This document shows positions 18,304 to 27,066 of a stretch of DNA of 64,000 nt, piece after piece. The notes under the pieces are model-generated. The model made no database searches. It was not told the origin of the DNA and saw only the letters and a list, made by a program, of their open reading frames with translations. Every line of letters starts with the position of its first letter. Positions within the stretch are counted from its first letter, which is position 1. The stretch comes from Allostella vacuolata (GTDB taxonomy: Bacteria; Pseudomonadota; Alphaproteobacteria; ATCC43930; Allostellaceae), in NCBI GenBank assembly GCA_006739055.1, contig AP019702.1:3931388-3995387 (forward strand). The letters are read 5' to 3'. Made by a program: the position numbers and the translations under genes.

Positions 18304-19686
18304 TCATGACGCTTGGCCTGCGGCGGTCCGCAGGGCGACGCCACGCAGAGCGGCGGCATGCGCATCCCGGGCCTCCCCATCGGCCGGGGCGGCCTCGGCC
18401 CAGGCACGCAGCACCGGCTCCGCCTCGCCGAGGCGGCCGGCGGCCGCCAGGTGCCGCCCCAGCATGCGCAGTGCCGAGACCTGACGCGGAGATCGCTGGA
18501 GGGCCGACCGCCACGCTTCCTCGGCGCCGTCCGCGTCCCCCGCGGCCTGACGGACATTGCCCAGATTGACCCAGCCGGGGGCGAAATCCGGCCGCAGCTG
18601 CACGACGGTCTGGAAACAGTTCCCCGCAGCGTCCCGGGCGCCTCGCGCCTGGCAGAAATTGCCGTAATTGAACCAGATCTCAAATCGGCCCGCATCCAGC
18701 GCCAGAGCCTGCTTGAAGCACCAGCCCGCCTCGGCGTCGAGCCCGAGGCGTCGCAGAACGGTCGCGAGATTGCCCAGCGCGTCGACGTCGCCTGGCCGGT
18801 AGGCCAGGACGCGCGCGAGCCCGTCCCGGGCGGCCGGCCAGTTCCCCGTCCGCTGCGCCTCCAGCGCCGCCGCGCGCACCTGGTCCAGGTCCGGCGGCTC
18901 ATCCTCCTCCAGCGCCGCACCGCCCCCCGGCCCCGCCACGACCCGCTCGGCTGCCGACGCGAACCACCGGAACCGCTCGGCCGTCGCGGCCTCCGATTCG
19001 AGATAGCCCATTCCCAGCCCGAGATCGAGATTGTACTGGCTGAGCCGCGCGCCGACGGCGGCGAACCGGCGGCGGACATGCGCGATCCCGAGCAGCCGAT
19101 AGTGCAGCAGCGCCAGGCCGGGCCGGCCGAAGAACTGCACGCGTCCCGTCGGTTGGCAGGTATGGCCGCCGACACCGTACTGCATCTCCGCGATCGCATT
19201 CGGGTCGAAGAGCAGGCACTTGTCATACTCGTACCAGCGCCGGCCCGAATGCACGAGCTTCAACAGGTCCTCGTCCGGGCCCGGAGGCCGCTCGCCGACC
19301 ATCTCATAGCCCGCCGGTCGCAGGATCGTCCCCCCGGTCTGCCGCATCCGCAGCAACAGACGGTCCATCTGCGGATGGTAGAGGAACTCGTCCGCATCGC
19401 AGACGATGACGAAATCGGCCGAGCCTCGGCTTTCCTTCCATGCCTCGTTCTTGAGCCGAACATAGGCCCGCTCGTCGATCCTCCCCCCGGTGTCGAACTC
19501 GCGCAGCTCGGCCTTCGGCTCGGCCGCGATCAGGTCGCGGCTCGCGTCGGTCGACCCGTTGTCGTAGACGACGAAGCGCTCCACGAAGCCATAGTGCCGG
19601 AACAGGTGCGGCAGGATGACCGCTTCGTTCCAGCACAGGGTGTAGAGATGAATTCGCGGCGCCGGTCGCGGCATGCTCGAGCTCAT
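18304..19686 (-). CDS. Glycosyltransferase family 2-like protein with C-terminal TPR repeats
   Basis: 460-aa protein. The N-terminal domain (about residues 10-240) has the Glyco_tranf_2_4 layout: RIHLYTLCWNEAVILPHLF, VVYDNGSTDASRDLI, and the metal/nucleotide-binding acidic motif in VIVCDADEFLYHP. From about residue 285 to 455 there are successive 34-residue TPR-like repeats (for example GDVDALGNLATVLRRLGLDA and GRFEIWFNYGNFCQARGARD). The start ATG at 19686 overlaps the stop of the small secreted protein upstream (ATGA), so the two are translationally coupled. Acceptor unknown; cell-surface polysaccharide or protein glycosylation is inference. Confidence 0.85.
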   Translation of the reverse strand: MSSSMPRPAPRIHLYTLCWNEAVILPHLFRHYGFVERFVVYDNGSTDASRDLIAAEPKAELREFDTGGRIDERAYVRLKNEAWKESRGSADFVIVCDADEFLYHPQMDRLLLRMRQTGGTILRPAGYEMVGERPPGPDEDLLKLVHSGRRWYEYDKCLLFDPNAIAEMQYGVGGHTCQPTGRVQFFGRPGLALLHYRLLGIAHVRRRFAAVGARLSQYNLDLGLGMGYLESEAATAERFRWFASAAERVVAGPGGGAALEEDEPPDLDQVRAAALEAQRTGNWPAARDGLARVLAYRPGDVDALGNLATVLRRLGLDAEAGWCFKQALALDAGRFEIWFNYGNFCQARGARDAAGNCFQTVVQLRPDFAPGWVNLGNVRQAAGDADGAEEAWRSALQRSPRQVSALRMLGRHLAAAGRLGEAEPVLRAWAEAAPADGEARDAHAAALRGVALRTAAGQAS

Positions 19687-20060
19687 TGCTGCGACGGGCA
19701 TCTCGGCTGCTGGATCCAGTTCTCGCGCGTGATGACCGTCCCGGCCCTCTGGGCAGCCGCGTCGCGGCAGACCGGGTTGCCGAACCGGTCCTCGGTGCGC
19801 TCGAAGCAGTTGCCCGTGGTCTCGGTCACCCGGTCGAAGAAGCGCAGGCTGCGGCCATAGTCGGCGAACATGCCGGTGAACGTCGCGCCGGAGAATTCCG
19901 TCGCCTCCGCATCGCTCAGGTTGAAGGGCTGATGGGCCGGACCGCCGCACAGGTGCTCAGCCAGCTTGTCGCCGAGCCCCGACGCGACGGCCTGCCCCGG
20001 CGCCGCCGCTCCGGCGAAGAGCAGCACGGCCGCAGCCGCGCGCAGAGTTGGGGAAAGCAT
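19683..20060 (-). CDS. Small secreted cysteine-containing hypothetical protein
   Basis: 125 aa, not recognised. Start ATG at 20060 gives a Sec signal peptide (MLSPTLRAAAAVLLFAGAAA, cleavage near GQAVAS). The mature part is about 100 residues with four cysteines (EHLCGG, GNCFER, PVCRDA, PRCPSQQ). The C-terminal codons overlap the glycosyltransferase start, so the pair forms a two-gene unit. A periplasmic partner or target of the downstream enzyme is possible but unsupported. Confidence 0.7.
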   Translation of the reverse strand: MLSPTLRAAAAVLLFAGAAAPGQAVASGLGDKLAEHLCGGPAHQPFNLSDAEATEFSGATFTGMFADYGRSLRFFDRVTETTGNCFERTEDRFGNPVCRDAAAQRAGTVITRENWIQQPRCPSQQ

Positions 20061-20285
20061 CGCCGTCGCCTCGCAGGGCCGTTGACCGAAGAGCCGGCAG
20101 CCGGGGTACCTTGCCGAGCCGCGAGGGAATATGCCAAGGACTATGCGCGCGGGCAATGACCGGCGCCCGCCGGTCAGCGGATTTGTCTCGGCAACGGCCG
20201 CCGCCGCCCCGATACTGGCCGGCGCCGCGGCGCCGGCCGACCGGCTCCGGCCAGGCGGCGGCGGCCGGATCGCCATGGAAAGACA

Positions 20286-21128
20286 ATGAAGCTCATCACC
20301 TGGAACATCCAATGGGGCCTCGGCATCGACGGCCGCCTCGACCTCGCCCGCATCGTCGCCGACGCCCGGCGGATCGCCGACTTCGACGTGCTGTGCCTGC
20401 AGGAGGTGGCCGACAACTTCCCCGAGCTGAAGCAGAGCCGGGGGGAGAACCAGTTCGCCGAGCTGGCCGCCCTGCTGCCCGGCTACACGGCGGTCGAGGG
20501 GGTGGCGGTCGACCTGCCCGACGGCCGGGGCGGCCGCAAGCGCTTCGGCAACATGGTCCTGTCGCGCCTGCCGGTCGGCCGCGTCCTGCGCCATGCCGCG
20601 CCCTGGGTGGCCGACGGCAGCCGCTCGATGCCGCGCCTCGTGATCGAGGCCGTGGTCCATGCCGGCTTCGGCCCGGTCCGGGTCATGACCACCCACCTGG
20701 AGTTCTATTCGGCCGACCAGCGCCAGGCGCAGGTGGCGACCATCCGCCAGGCGCACCGGGTCGCGGCCAGCCGCTTCGTGCTGCCGCCCAAGCCCGGCAA
20801 CGGCACCTTCGCGACCGACGTGCAGACGCCGTCCGCGATCCTGACCGGCGACTTCAACATGACGCCCGACGAGCCGATCCTGCACCACCTGCTGGAGCCG
20901 TTCGACGACGGCGCGCCCGCCTTTCGCGACGCCTGGACCATCGCCCACGGCGACCGCCCGCATCCCCACTCGTTCTGCATCTACGAACAGCTGCACAAGC
21001 CGCCGCACACCAGCGACTATATCCTGGTGACCGAGGATCTGGCGCCGCGCGTCCGCAGCGTGCACTACGACGTCGACACGCAGGTATCGGACCACCAGCC
21101 GGTACTGCTCGAACTGGCGGCCGATTGA
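20286..21128 (+). CDS. Endonuclease/exonuclease/phosphatase-family protein
   Basis: 280-aa metal-dependent hydrolase of the EEP (DNase I/APE1-like) fold. Motifs in order: WNIQWG near residue 6 (Asn), LQEV near residue 39 (metal-binding Glu), VMTTHLEFY near 137, the catalytic GDFNMTPDE near 190, and SDHQPVLLE near the end (Asp-His pair). There is no signal peptide. The substrate may be a nucleic acid or a phosphoester such as a phosphoinositide-like compound; the sequence does not decide. Single gene, followed by a signalling cluster. Confidence 0.88.
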   Translation: MKLITWNIQWGLGIDGRLDLARIVADARRIADFDVLCLQEVADNFPELKQSRGENQFAELAALLPGYTAVEGVAVDLPDGRGGRKRFGNMVLSRLPVGRVLRHAAPWVADGSRSMPRLVIEAVVHAGFGPVRVMTTHLEFYSADQRQAQVATIRQAHRVAASRFVLPPKPGNGTFATDVQTPSAILTGDFNMTPDEPILHHLLEPFDDGAPAFRDAWTIAHGDRPHPHSFCIYEQLHKPPHTSDYILVTEDLAPRVRSVHYDVDTQVSDHQPVLLELAAD

Positions 21129-21190
21129 AGGTAGCGTCCCCCCGGCGCCCGGGGACCGCGGCCGACCGACCACGCGCACCCAGGTAGACG

Positions 21191-22696
21191 ATGCCGATCA
21201 CCAGCACCGCATTCGCCCGCACCACCGTCCTGCTGCTCCTGGCGGGGGCGCTCGCCCTGTTCGGCATCGTCGCGGCCTCGCTCTGGCTGGTCGAGCGCAC
21301 CAACGCCTACACCGAAGAGGTGATCGCGGCGCAGCAGACGCGCGCCGCGACCAGCGGGCTCCTGACCTTGATGCAGTATGCCGAGACGGGGCAGCGCGGC
21401 TACCTCATCACCCAGGAAGCAGCCTACCTGGAGCCCTATGAACTGGCCCGGAGCCGCGTTCCGGAGCAGCTCGGGCGGTTGCGGGCCCTGTTCGCCGGGC
21501 ATCCGGCCGAGTTGGCCACACTCGACGAGATCGGCGGCAAGGTCGACGCGAAAATGGCCGAGCTGGCGGAAAGCATCGCCCTGGTGCAGGCCGGGCGGAC
21601 AGCCGAGGCGGTGGAGCTGGTCCGCACCGATCGCGGCAAGGCGGTGATGGATTCGCTGCGCGACGACCTGCGGGAGCTGATCCTGCGGATCGACGGCGGC
21701 ATCCGGGCGGCCGTCGACGGCACCCGCAGCACCGCGGATGCGCTCAGCTGGGCGGTGATCCTGGGCGCGCTGCTGATCGCCGCCCTGGCGGGCGGTTCGG
21801 TCTGGATCTCGTTCCGCTACACCCGCGACCTGGTGGCCGCGCGCCAGGAAGTGCAGGAGCTCAATTTCAGCCTGGAGGAACGGGTCGCCGATCGCACCGC
21901 CGACCTCGCGCGGGCCAATGACGAGATCCAGCGCTTCGCCTACATCGTCAGCCACGACTTGCGGGCGCCGCTGGTCAACGTGATGGGCTTCACCAGCGAG
22001 CTGGAGGTCTGTCTCGCCACCCTGCAGCGCTACGTCGAGACGACCGAAGCCGCCCCTTCGGTCGAGGCCGAGCAGGCGGCCGAGGCCCGGCTGGCGGCGT
22101 TCGAGGACCTGCCGGAGGCGCTGCGCTTCATCCGCTCCTCCACCACCCGGATGGACCGCCTCATCAACGCCATCCTCAAGCTGTCGCGCGAGGGGCGGCG
22201 GACGCTGACCGCGGAGCGCATCGACATGGGCGCGGTGCTGGAGACGGCGGCGGCCAGCGTCCAGCACCAGCTGCAGGCGGGCGACGGCACGATCACGGTC
22301 GAGAAGCCGGTGCCCAACATCCAGTCCGACCGGCTGGCGGTGGAACAGGTGTTCGGCAATCTGGTCGACAATGCGGTAAAGTACCTCGACCCGGCGCGGC
22401 CCGGGCGCATCGTCATCCGCGGCCGCGAGGAAGGCGGGCGGCTGGTGTACGAGGTGGAGGACAATGGCCGCGGCATCGCCCCGCAGGACCATGAACGCAT
22501 CTTCGAGCTGTTCCGCCGCTCCGGGCCCCAGGACAGGCCGGGCGAAGGCATCGGCCTGGCCCATGTCCGCACGCTCGCGCGGCGCCTCGGCGGCGATGTC
22601 ACCGTCGATTCGGCGCTTGGTCGCGGCACCATTTTCCGGGTAATCCTGCCGCGTCGCGCCGATGGCCCAGCCGCCCGGCCCGTCGCCGCCGCATAG
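21191..22696 (+). CDS. CHASE3-domain sensor histidine kinase
   Basis: 501-aa inner-membrane kinase. TM1 (VLLLLAGALALFGIVAASLW, about residues 13-33) is followed by a periplasmic CHASE3 domain (about 35-175, including YAETGQRGYLITQE) and TM2 (about 190-210). HisKA phosphoacceptor motif is IVSHDLRAPLVNVMG near residue 255. ATPase: N box FGNLVDNAVKYLD, G1 VEDNGRGIAP, G2 GEGIGLAHVRTLA. The kinase family resembles those that pair with Rcp1-like receivers. The receiver gene starts 10 bp downstream. Confidence 0.92.
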   Translation: MPITSTAFARTTVLLLLAGALALFGIVAASLWLVERTNAYTEEVIAAQQTRAATSGLLTLMQYAETGQRGYLITQEAAYLEPYELARSRVPEQLGRLRALFAGHPAELATLDEIGGKVDAKMAELAESIALVQAGRTAEAVELVRTDRGKAVMDSLRDDLRELILRIDGGIRAAVDGTRSTADALSWAVILGALLIAALAGGSVWISFRYTRDLVAARQEVQELNFSLEERVADRTADLARANDEIQRFAYIVSHDLRAPLVNVMGFTSELEVCLATLQRYVETTEAAPSVEAEQAAEARLAAFEDLPEALRFIRSSTTRMDRLINAILKLSREGRRTLTAERIDMGAVLETAAASVQHQLQAGDGTITVEKPVPNIQSDRLAVEQVFGNLVDNAVKYLDPARPGRIVIRGREEGGRLVYEVEDNGRGIAPQDHERIFELFRRSGPQDRPGEGIGLAHVRTLARRLGGDVTVDSALGRGTIFRVILPRRADGPAARPVAAA

Positions 22697-22706
22697 GGGA
22701 TACGAC

Positions 22707-23153
22707 ATGAACGCAGCCGCCCAGGCGGTGACCATCATCATGGTCGAGGACGACGAGGGCCACGCCCGGCTCATCGAGAAGAACATCCGGCGCGCCGGGG
22801 TGCACAACGAGATCGTCCCCTTCACCGACGGCACCAGCGCGCTCGAATACCTGTTCGGCAAGGACGGCAGCGGGCAGGTCAGCGCCGGCCGCGGCCTGCT
22901 GATCCTGCTCGACCTCAACCTGCCGGACATGACCGGCGTCGACATCCTGGCCAAGGTCAAGGCGAACCCGCATACGCGACGCTCGCCGGTGGTGGTCCTG
23001 ACCACGACCGACGACCAGCGCGAGATCCAGCGCTGCTACGACCTCGGCGCCAACGTCTACATCACCAAGCCGGTCAACTACGAGGCGTTCGCCAACGCGA
23101 TCCGGCAACTGGGCCTGTTCTTCGCCGTGATGCAGGTGCCGGAGATCGATTGA
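22707..23153 (+). CDS. Single-domain response regulator (Rcp1-like)
   Basis: 148-aa stand-alone receiver. Acidic pair in IIMVEDDEGHARLIEKNI, phospho-acceptor Asp in LILLDLNLPDMTGVD near residue 70, Thr in VVVLTTTDD and Lys in VYITKPVN. No output domain, so it passes phosphate or acts by protein contact. ATG at 22707 (MNAAAQAV) follows GGGGA; an upstream in-frame start at 22662 would overlap the kinase gene. It ends in a TTGA overlap with the next kinase. Confidence 0.93.
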   Translation: MNAAAQAVTIIMVEDDEGHARLIEKNIRRAGVHNEIVPFTDGTSALEYLFGKDGSGQVSAGRGLLILLDLNLPDMTGVDILAKVKANPHTRRSPVVVLTTTDDQREIQRCYDLGANVYITKPVNYEAFANAIRQLGLFFAVMQVPEID

Positions 23154-24190
23154 CCGTGCCCGCGCGCAGCCGCCTCCTCTACATCGACGACGACGCCGGA
23201 ATCGCGCGTCTCGTCCAGCGGACGCTGGAGGCGCACGGCTTCGCGGTCGAACATGCAGCGGACGGCGCCACCGGCGTCGCCCGCATCCGCGCCGGCGGCA
23301 TCGACGTCGTGGCGCTGGACCACTACATGCCGGGCGAGACCGGGCTCGACCTGCTGCCGCAGATCCAGGCGCTGCCCGATGCCCCGCCGGTCGTCTATGT
23401 CACCGGATCCGAGGACAGCCGGGTGGCCGTCGCCGCCCTGAAGGCCGGGGCGGTCGACTACGTCTGGAAGGACGTGGAAGGCACCTTCCGCGACCTGCTG
23501 GCCGAAGCCGTCCGGCAGGCGATCGAAACCAACCGCCTGCGCCGGGCCAAGGAGCGGGCGGAGGAGGAAACCCGGGCGGCACGGGACCGGGCCGAGATGC
23601 TGCTGCGCGAGGTCAACCACCGGGTCGCCAACAGCCTGGCGCTGGTCGCGGGCCTGGCCTACATGCAGGCGCACTCGATGACCGACCCGACCGCGAAGGC
23701 GGCGCTGGAGGAGATGCAGGCGCGCATCACCGCGATCGCCGGCATCCACCGCCGCCTCTACACCTCCGACGATGTCCGCTTCGTCGAGATCGATGCCTAC
23801 CTGAAGAGCCTGATCGAGGAGCTGCAGGCGGCGATGAAGGCAAGCGGGCGCGACCACACCATCCGCCTCAGCGCCGAGGCGATCCGCATCCCGACCGACA
23901 AGGCGGTCTCCGTCGGGGTGATCGTCACCGAACTGGTCACCAACGCCTACAAGTACGCCTATCCGCCCGGGGCCCACGGCGATGTCCGGGTCCGGATCGG
24001 TCACGACGACGGGCAGCAGGTATCGCTGGTGGTGGAGGATGACGGCATCGGCTGGGCCGGGACGGGCAAGCCGCGCGGCACCGGGCTCGGCTCGCGCATC
24101 GTCAAGGCGATGGCGGCCGACCTCAAGACCGCGGTGCGCTTCGACGAGGCCCATCGCGGAACCCGGGTGAGCCTGAGCTTCGCCCTCTGA
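23150..24190 (+). CDS. Receiver domain fused to HisKA_2/HWE-type histidine kinase
   Basis: 346-aa cytosolic hybrid. N-terminal receiver (about residues 5-125): LLYIDDDAGIARLVQ, phospho-acceptor in VVALDHYMPGETGLD, Lys in VDYVWKDVE. A linker coiled coil (about 125-150) leads to a HisKA_2-type phosphoacceptor (LREVNHRVANSLALVAGL). The ATPase domain has VTELVTNAYKYAYP, a DGIGW motif and GTGLGSRIVKAMA. The TTG start overlaps the stop of the preceding receiver gene; a GTG six bases later is an alternative. The three genes look like one phosphorelay cassette. Confidence 0.92.
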   Translation: MTVPARSRLLYIDDDAGIARLVQRTLEAHGFAVEHAADGATGVARIRAGGIDVVALDHYMPGETGLDLLPQIQALPDAPPVVYVTGSEDSRVAVAALKAGAVDYVWKDVEGTFRDLLAEAVRQAIETNRLRRAKERAEEETRAARDRAEMLLREVNHRVANSLALVAGLAYMQAHSMTDPTAKAALEEMQARITAIAGIHRRLYTSDDVRFVEIDAYLKSLIEELQAAMKASGRDHTIRLSAEAIRIPTDKAVSVGVIVTELVTNAYKYAYPPGAHGDVRVRIGHDDGQQVSLVVEDDGIGWAGTGKPRGTGLGSRIVKAMAADLKTAVRFDEAHRGTRVSLSFAL

Positions 24191-24349
24191 TCCGGCCTCC
24201 AGGGGCCATCCCGTTTCCCGACTCTCACAATATTAGGTTAGATTTCGCCGACGCACCGATTGAAGTCCCGGCAGGCCGGATTTCGTCCCGGAATGCCCGC
24301 GGAACATCCTATGCTTTTGCGCCGGGGACGGCGTCCGAAGGAACTGACG

Positions 24350-25381
24350 ATGCGAATTCTGCGAAGGTTCCTGCTCGGCGTGGTGATCGGCATGGCCGCG
24401 ACCGGCGCGCTGGCCCAGGAGCGCCTGGCCCAGGAGCGCTTGGCACTGCATCTCGTCTGGCGGCATCAGGCCCAGTTCGCCGGCTTCTACATCGCCCAGA
24501 CCGACGGGCTGTTCGCCGCGCAGGGCCTGACGGTCGACCTGGTCGAAGGCGGACCGGGGATCGATCCCCTGCAGCAGCTCGCGGCCGGCAAGGTCGACAT
24601 CGCAATCGGGCGCCTGGCCCATGCGATCGAGCTGCGGCAGGCGGGCGCCGACATCGTCAACATCGCCCAGCTGTTCCAGCATCCCGGTACCCTGCTGGCA
24701 TGCCGCCGCAAACCCGGGCTCGCCGGCCGGCTCGATCTGGCGGGCAAGACGATCGGCGTCTGGCATCTGGGCGACGATGTCGACCTGCGCCACTGGCTCC
24801 AGCGGGAGGGCATTTCCACGGCCAGCGTCCGCATGGTGCCGCAGCAGGCCGACGGCCGCGACCTGATCGAAGGACGCGCCGACTGCGTGACGGCGATGAG
24901 CTACAACGAGTACTGGAAGATCCTGGACGCGCGGCCGCCGTCGAACGACCTCTTCATGGTGGATTTCTCGGGCCTGCTCGAGGACGGGCTCTATGTCCGC
25001 CGCGCCAGCCTGGATTCGCCCGCGGCGCATGCCCGGCTGGCCCGATTCCTGGCTGCGGCGGCGGAGGGATGGGCTCGGGCGCGGCGCCGGCCGGAAGCGG
25101 CCCTGACCGTCGTCCTGGCCCGTGCGCCCGGCCTCGACCCCCTGCATCAGGGCCGGATGCTGCACGGCACGCTGCAACTGATCGACGGCCGGCGCCCCTT
25201 CGGCCGGCTCGACCCCGCCGCCTATGCCCGGGCGATCGCCATCCTGGCCCAGCAGTCGCCCGATCCCGGCTCCATCCGCGACGCAGCCCGCAACGGCTGG
25301 ACGCACTCCGTCCTGCAGGATGCCGGCCTCGACCCGAAGCCGGTCGAGCTGCGCCAGGAACAGGGCGTCGCCACCCCCTGA
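24350..25381 (+). CDS. NMT1/THI5-like ABC transporter substrate-binding protein, orphan
   Basis: 343 aa with a signal peptide (MRILRRFLLGVVIGMAATGA, cleavage before QERL near residue 23). A directly repeated AQERL at the mature N-terminus comes from a short duplication in the DNA. The body matches the NMT1/THI5 fold: LVWRHQAQFAGFYIAQTDGL, IDPLQQLAAGKVDIAIG and AGKTIGVWHLGDDVDLRHW. These bind pyrimidine, riboflavin-like or alkanesulfonate-type ligands, or act as ligand sensors. No permease or ATPase genes are adjacent, so it may serve the neighbouring kinases or a distant transporter. Confidence 0.83.
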   Translation: MRILRRFLLGVVIGMAATGALAQERLAQERLALHLVWRHQAQFAGFYIAQTDGLFAAQGLTVDLVEGGPGIDPLQQLAAGKVDIAIGRLAHAIELRQAGADIVNIAQLFQHPGTLLACRRKPGLAGRLDLAGKTIGVWHLGDDVDLRHWLQREGISTASVRMVPQQADGRDLIEGRADCVTAMSYNEYWKILDARPPSNDLFMVDFSGLLEDGLYVRRASLDSPAAHARLARFLAAAAEGWARARRRPEAALTVVLARAPGLDPLHQGRMLHGTLQLIDGRRPFGRLDPAAYARAIAILAQQSPDPGSIRDAARNGWTHSVLQDAGLDPKPVELRQEQGVATP

Positions 25382-25399
25382 GGCGGTCCCGACGGCGGC

Positions 25400-26059
25400 T
25401 CAGGGCCGGATGTCGATCGCCGTGCCGTCGGCGACCAGGTCCCAGATCTCCTCGATCTCCTCGTTGCGGACGGCGATGCAGCCCTCGGTCCAGTCGCGCT
25501 TCTTCTGCGCCCGCTCGTAGGAGCGCGCGTTGTTGGGCTGTCCGTGGATCAGGATCAGGCCGCCCGGCGATTCGCCGCGGGCGCGGGCGCGGGCGCGATC
25601 CTCGTCGTTGGGATAGGAGATCTTGAGGGCGCGGTGGTAGCCGCTGCGGTCGTTGCGCGTCTCGATATGGTAGATGCCCTCCGGGGTCCGGCCGTCGCCT
25701 TCATGCTGCTTGTGGCCCAGCGTCTGCCAGCCGAGGTCGATGCGGTAGGTGCGGATCGGCTGCCCGTCGCGGATCAGCTCCATCCGCCGGTCCATCTTGT
25801 GGACGACGATGCGCTCGGCGAGCGCCACCGGGGCTTCCGGCGGCGTCAGGCTGGCGCGACGAAAATGCGGCAGGGGCGGCGGGGCGGCGATGTCGAAGCG
25901 CACCGCCCGGGCCGGCTCGCCGAGATTGCCGCCGCCCAGCGCCGCGGTCTGCTCCGCCGTGGGAGAAGAGGCCGTGGCGGTGGCGGGCGCCACCGCGATC
26001 GGCCGGTCGGTGCAGGCGGCCAGCGCCGCCAGCAGGGTCAGTACAGCCAGAAATCGCAT
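25400..26059 (-). CDS. YkuD-family L,D-transpeptidase, lipoprotein
   Basis: 219 aa from the ATG at 26059 (MRFLAVLTLLAALAAC, lipobox cysteine at residue 16); a TTG at 26074 would add five residues. The YkuD domain starts near residue 80 (RIVVHKMDRRMELIRDGQPI). The active-site region carries the conserved His (LILIHGQPN) and ends in DWTEGCIAVRNEE with the nucleophilic Cys. It makes or modifies peptidoglycan cross-links in the periplasm, or attaches proteins to it. Upstream lies thyX on the same strand, 18 bp away. Confidence 0.9.
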   Translation of the reverse strand: MRFLAVLTLLAALAACTDRPIAVAPATATASSPTAEQTAALGGGNLGEPARAVRFDIAAPPPLPHFRRASLTPPEAPVALAERIVVHKMDRRMELIRDGQPIRTYRIDLGWQTLGHKQHEGDGRTPEGIYHIETRNDRSGYHRALKISYPNDEDRARARARGESPGGLILIHGQPNNARSYERAQKKRDWTEGCIAVRNEEIEEIWDLVADGTAIDIRP

Positions 26060-26077
26060 CGCTTCCGAATCCAAGCC

Positions 26078-27013
26078 TCAGCCGCGGCCCAGCACCGCCA
26101 TCAGTTCCCGCCATTCGCGCGGGCCGAGCCCGCTCGACGCCTGCTCTACCGCCTCGCCGGCAAGCATGCGGCGCACCACCGCCAGCATCCGCGACGACAG
26201 CAGGGCCGCCCCCATCCGGTAGTCGAGGAAGGCGTCATGGACCATCGGGACCCAGCGCCGCACCGCCTCGATCATCGCGTCGGCATAGGCCCGGATCTCA
26301 TACTGCGCATGAGGGTCGGCCCGCAACGACAGGAAATGCAACAGATTGTGGAGGTCGGTCTTCCAGTACCACTGGGTATAGACATTGACCGGCAGGTTCA
26401 TCCGCGCCAACTCGCGCGCCAGTCCGGGGCGATCGGGATCGAGCGTCTCCCCCGCCTCGCTCTCGTTCAGCATTTCCAGGTAGTGGTCATAGGTGCGGGT
26501 CGCGTCGGCGCGCAGGATGTCGAGCACGCGCGCGGCGTCCGCCCCGTCCAGGACCGCGCCCCGGCCCTGCCGGTTCGAGGCCGACTGGGCCGCCAGATGC
26601 TCGGGCGCGGGAATGTAGAACTCGCGGTCGAGCACGGAGTATCGGGCGGAATACTCATTGACGCTGGCGGTGCGGTGGCGGATCCACTGGCGGGCGACGA
26701 ACACCGGCAGCTTCACATGCAGCTTGATCTCGCACATCTCGAACGGCGAGGTATGGCGGTGGCGCATCAGGTAGTTGATGAGCGCCCGGTCCTCGCTGAC
26801 CTTGCGCGTGCCGCGCCCGTAGGACACGCGGGCGGCCTGGACGACCGCCGCATCGTCCCCCATGTAGTCGATCACCCGGACGAAGCCGTGGTCCAGCACC
26901 GGCAGCGGCTGGTGCAGGATCTCCTCCAGCGCCGGCACGGTGGCGCGCAGGGTCGGTCGGGTCTCGGCGCGAGCCGAATCGATCTCGCGCTTCTGTTCAT
27001 CGGTCAGGGCCAT
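26078..27013 (-). CDS. thyX: FAD-dependent thymidylate synthase ThyX
   Basis: 311-aa flavin-dependent thymidylate synthase, making dTMP from dUMP with methylenetetrahydrofolate and NADPH. The ThyX signature is present as [14 protein letters not shown]. Other supports: [20 protein letters not shown] and [20 protein letters not shown] before it, and [14 protein letters not shown] near the C-terminus. About 310 residues is the alphaproteobacterial length. Divergent from the ABC exporter. Confidence 0.97.
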   Translation of the reverse strand: MALTDEQKREIDSARAETRPTLRATVPALEEILHQPLPVLDHGFVRVIDYMGDDAAVVQAARVSYGRGTRKVSEDRALINYLMRHRHTSPFEMCEIKLHVKLPVFVARQWIRHRTASVNEYSARYSVLDREFYIPAPEHLAAQSASNRQGRGAVLDGADAARVLDILRADATRTYDHYLEMLNESEAGETLDPDRPGLARELARMNLPVNVYTQWYWKTDLHNLLHFLSLRADPHAQYEIRAYADAMIEAVRRWVPMVHDAFLDYRMGAALLSSRMLAVVRRMLAGEAVEQASSGLGPREWRELMAVLGRG

Positions 27014-27066
27014 GGCGCCCTCATACCCGGTACCCGGCCATCCCTCAACCCGCCAAGAGCGTCTGA

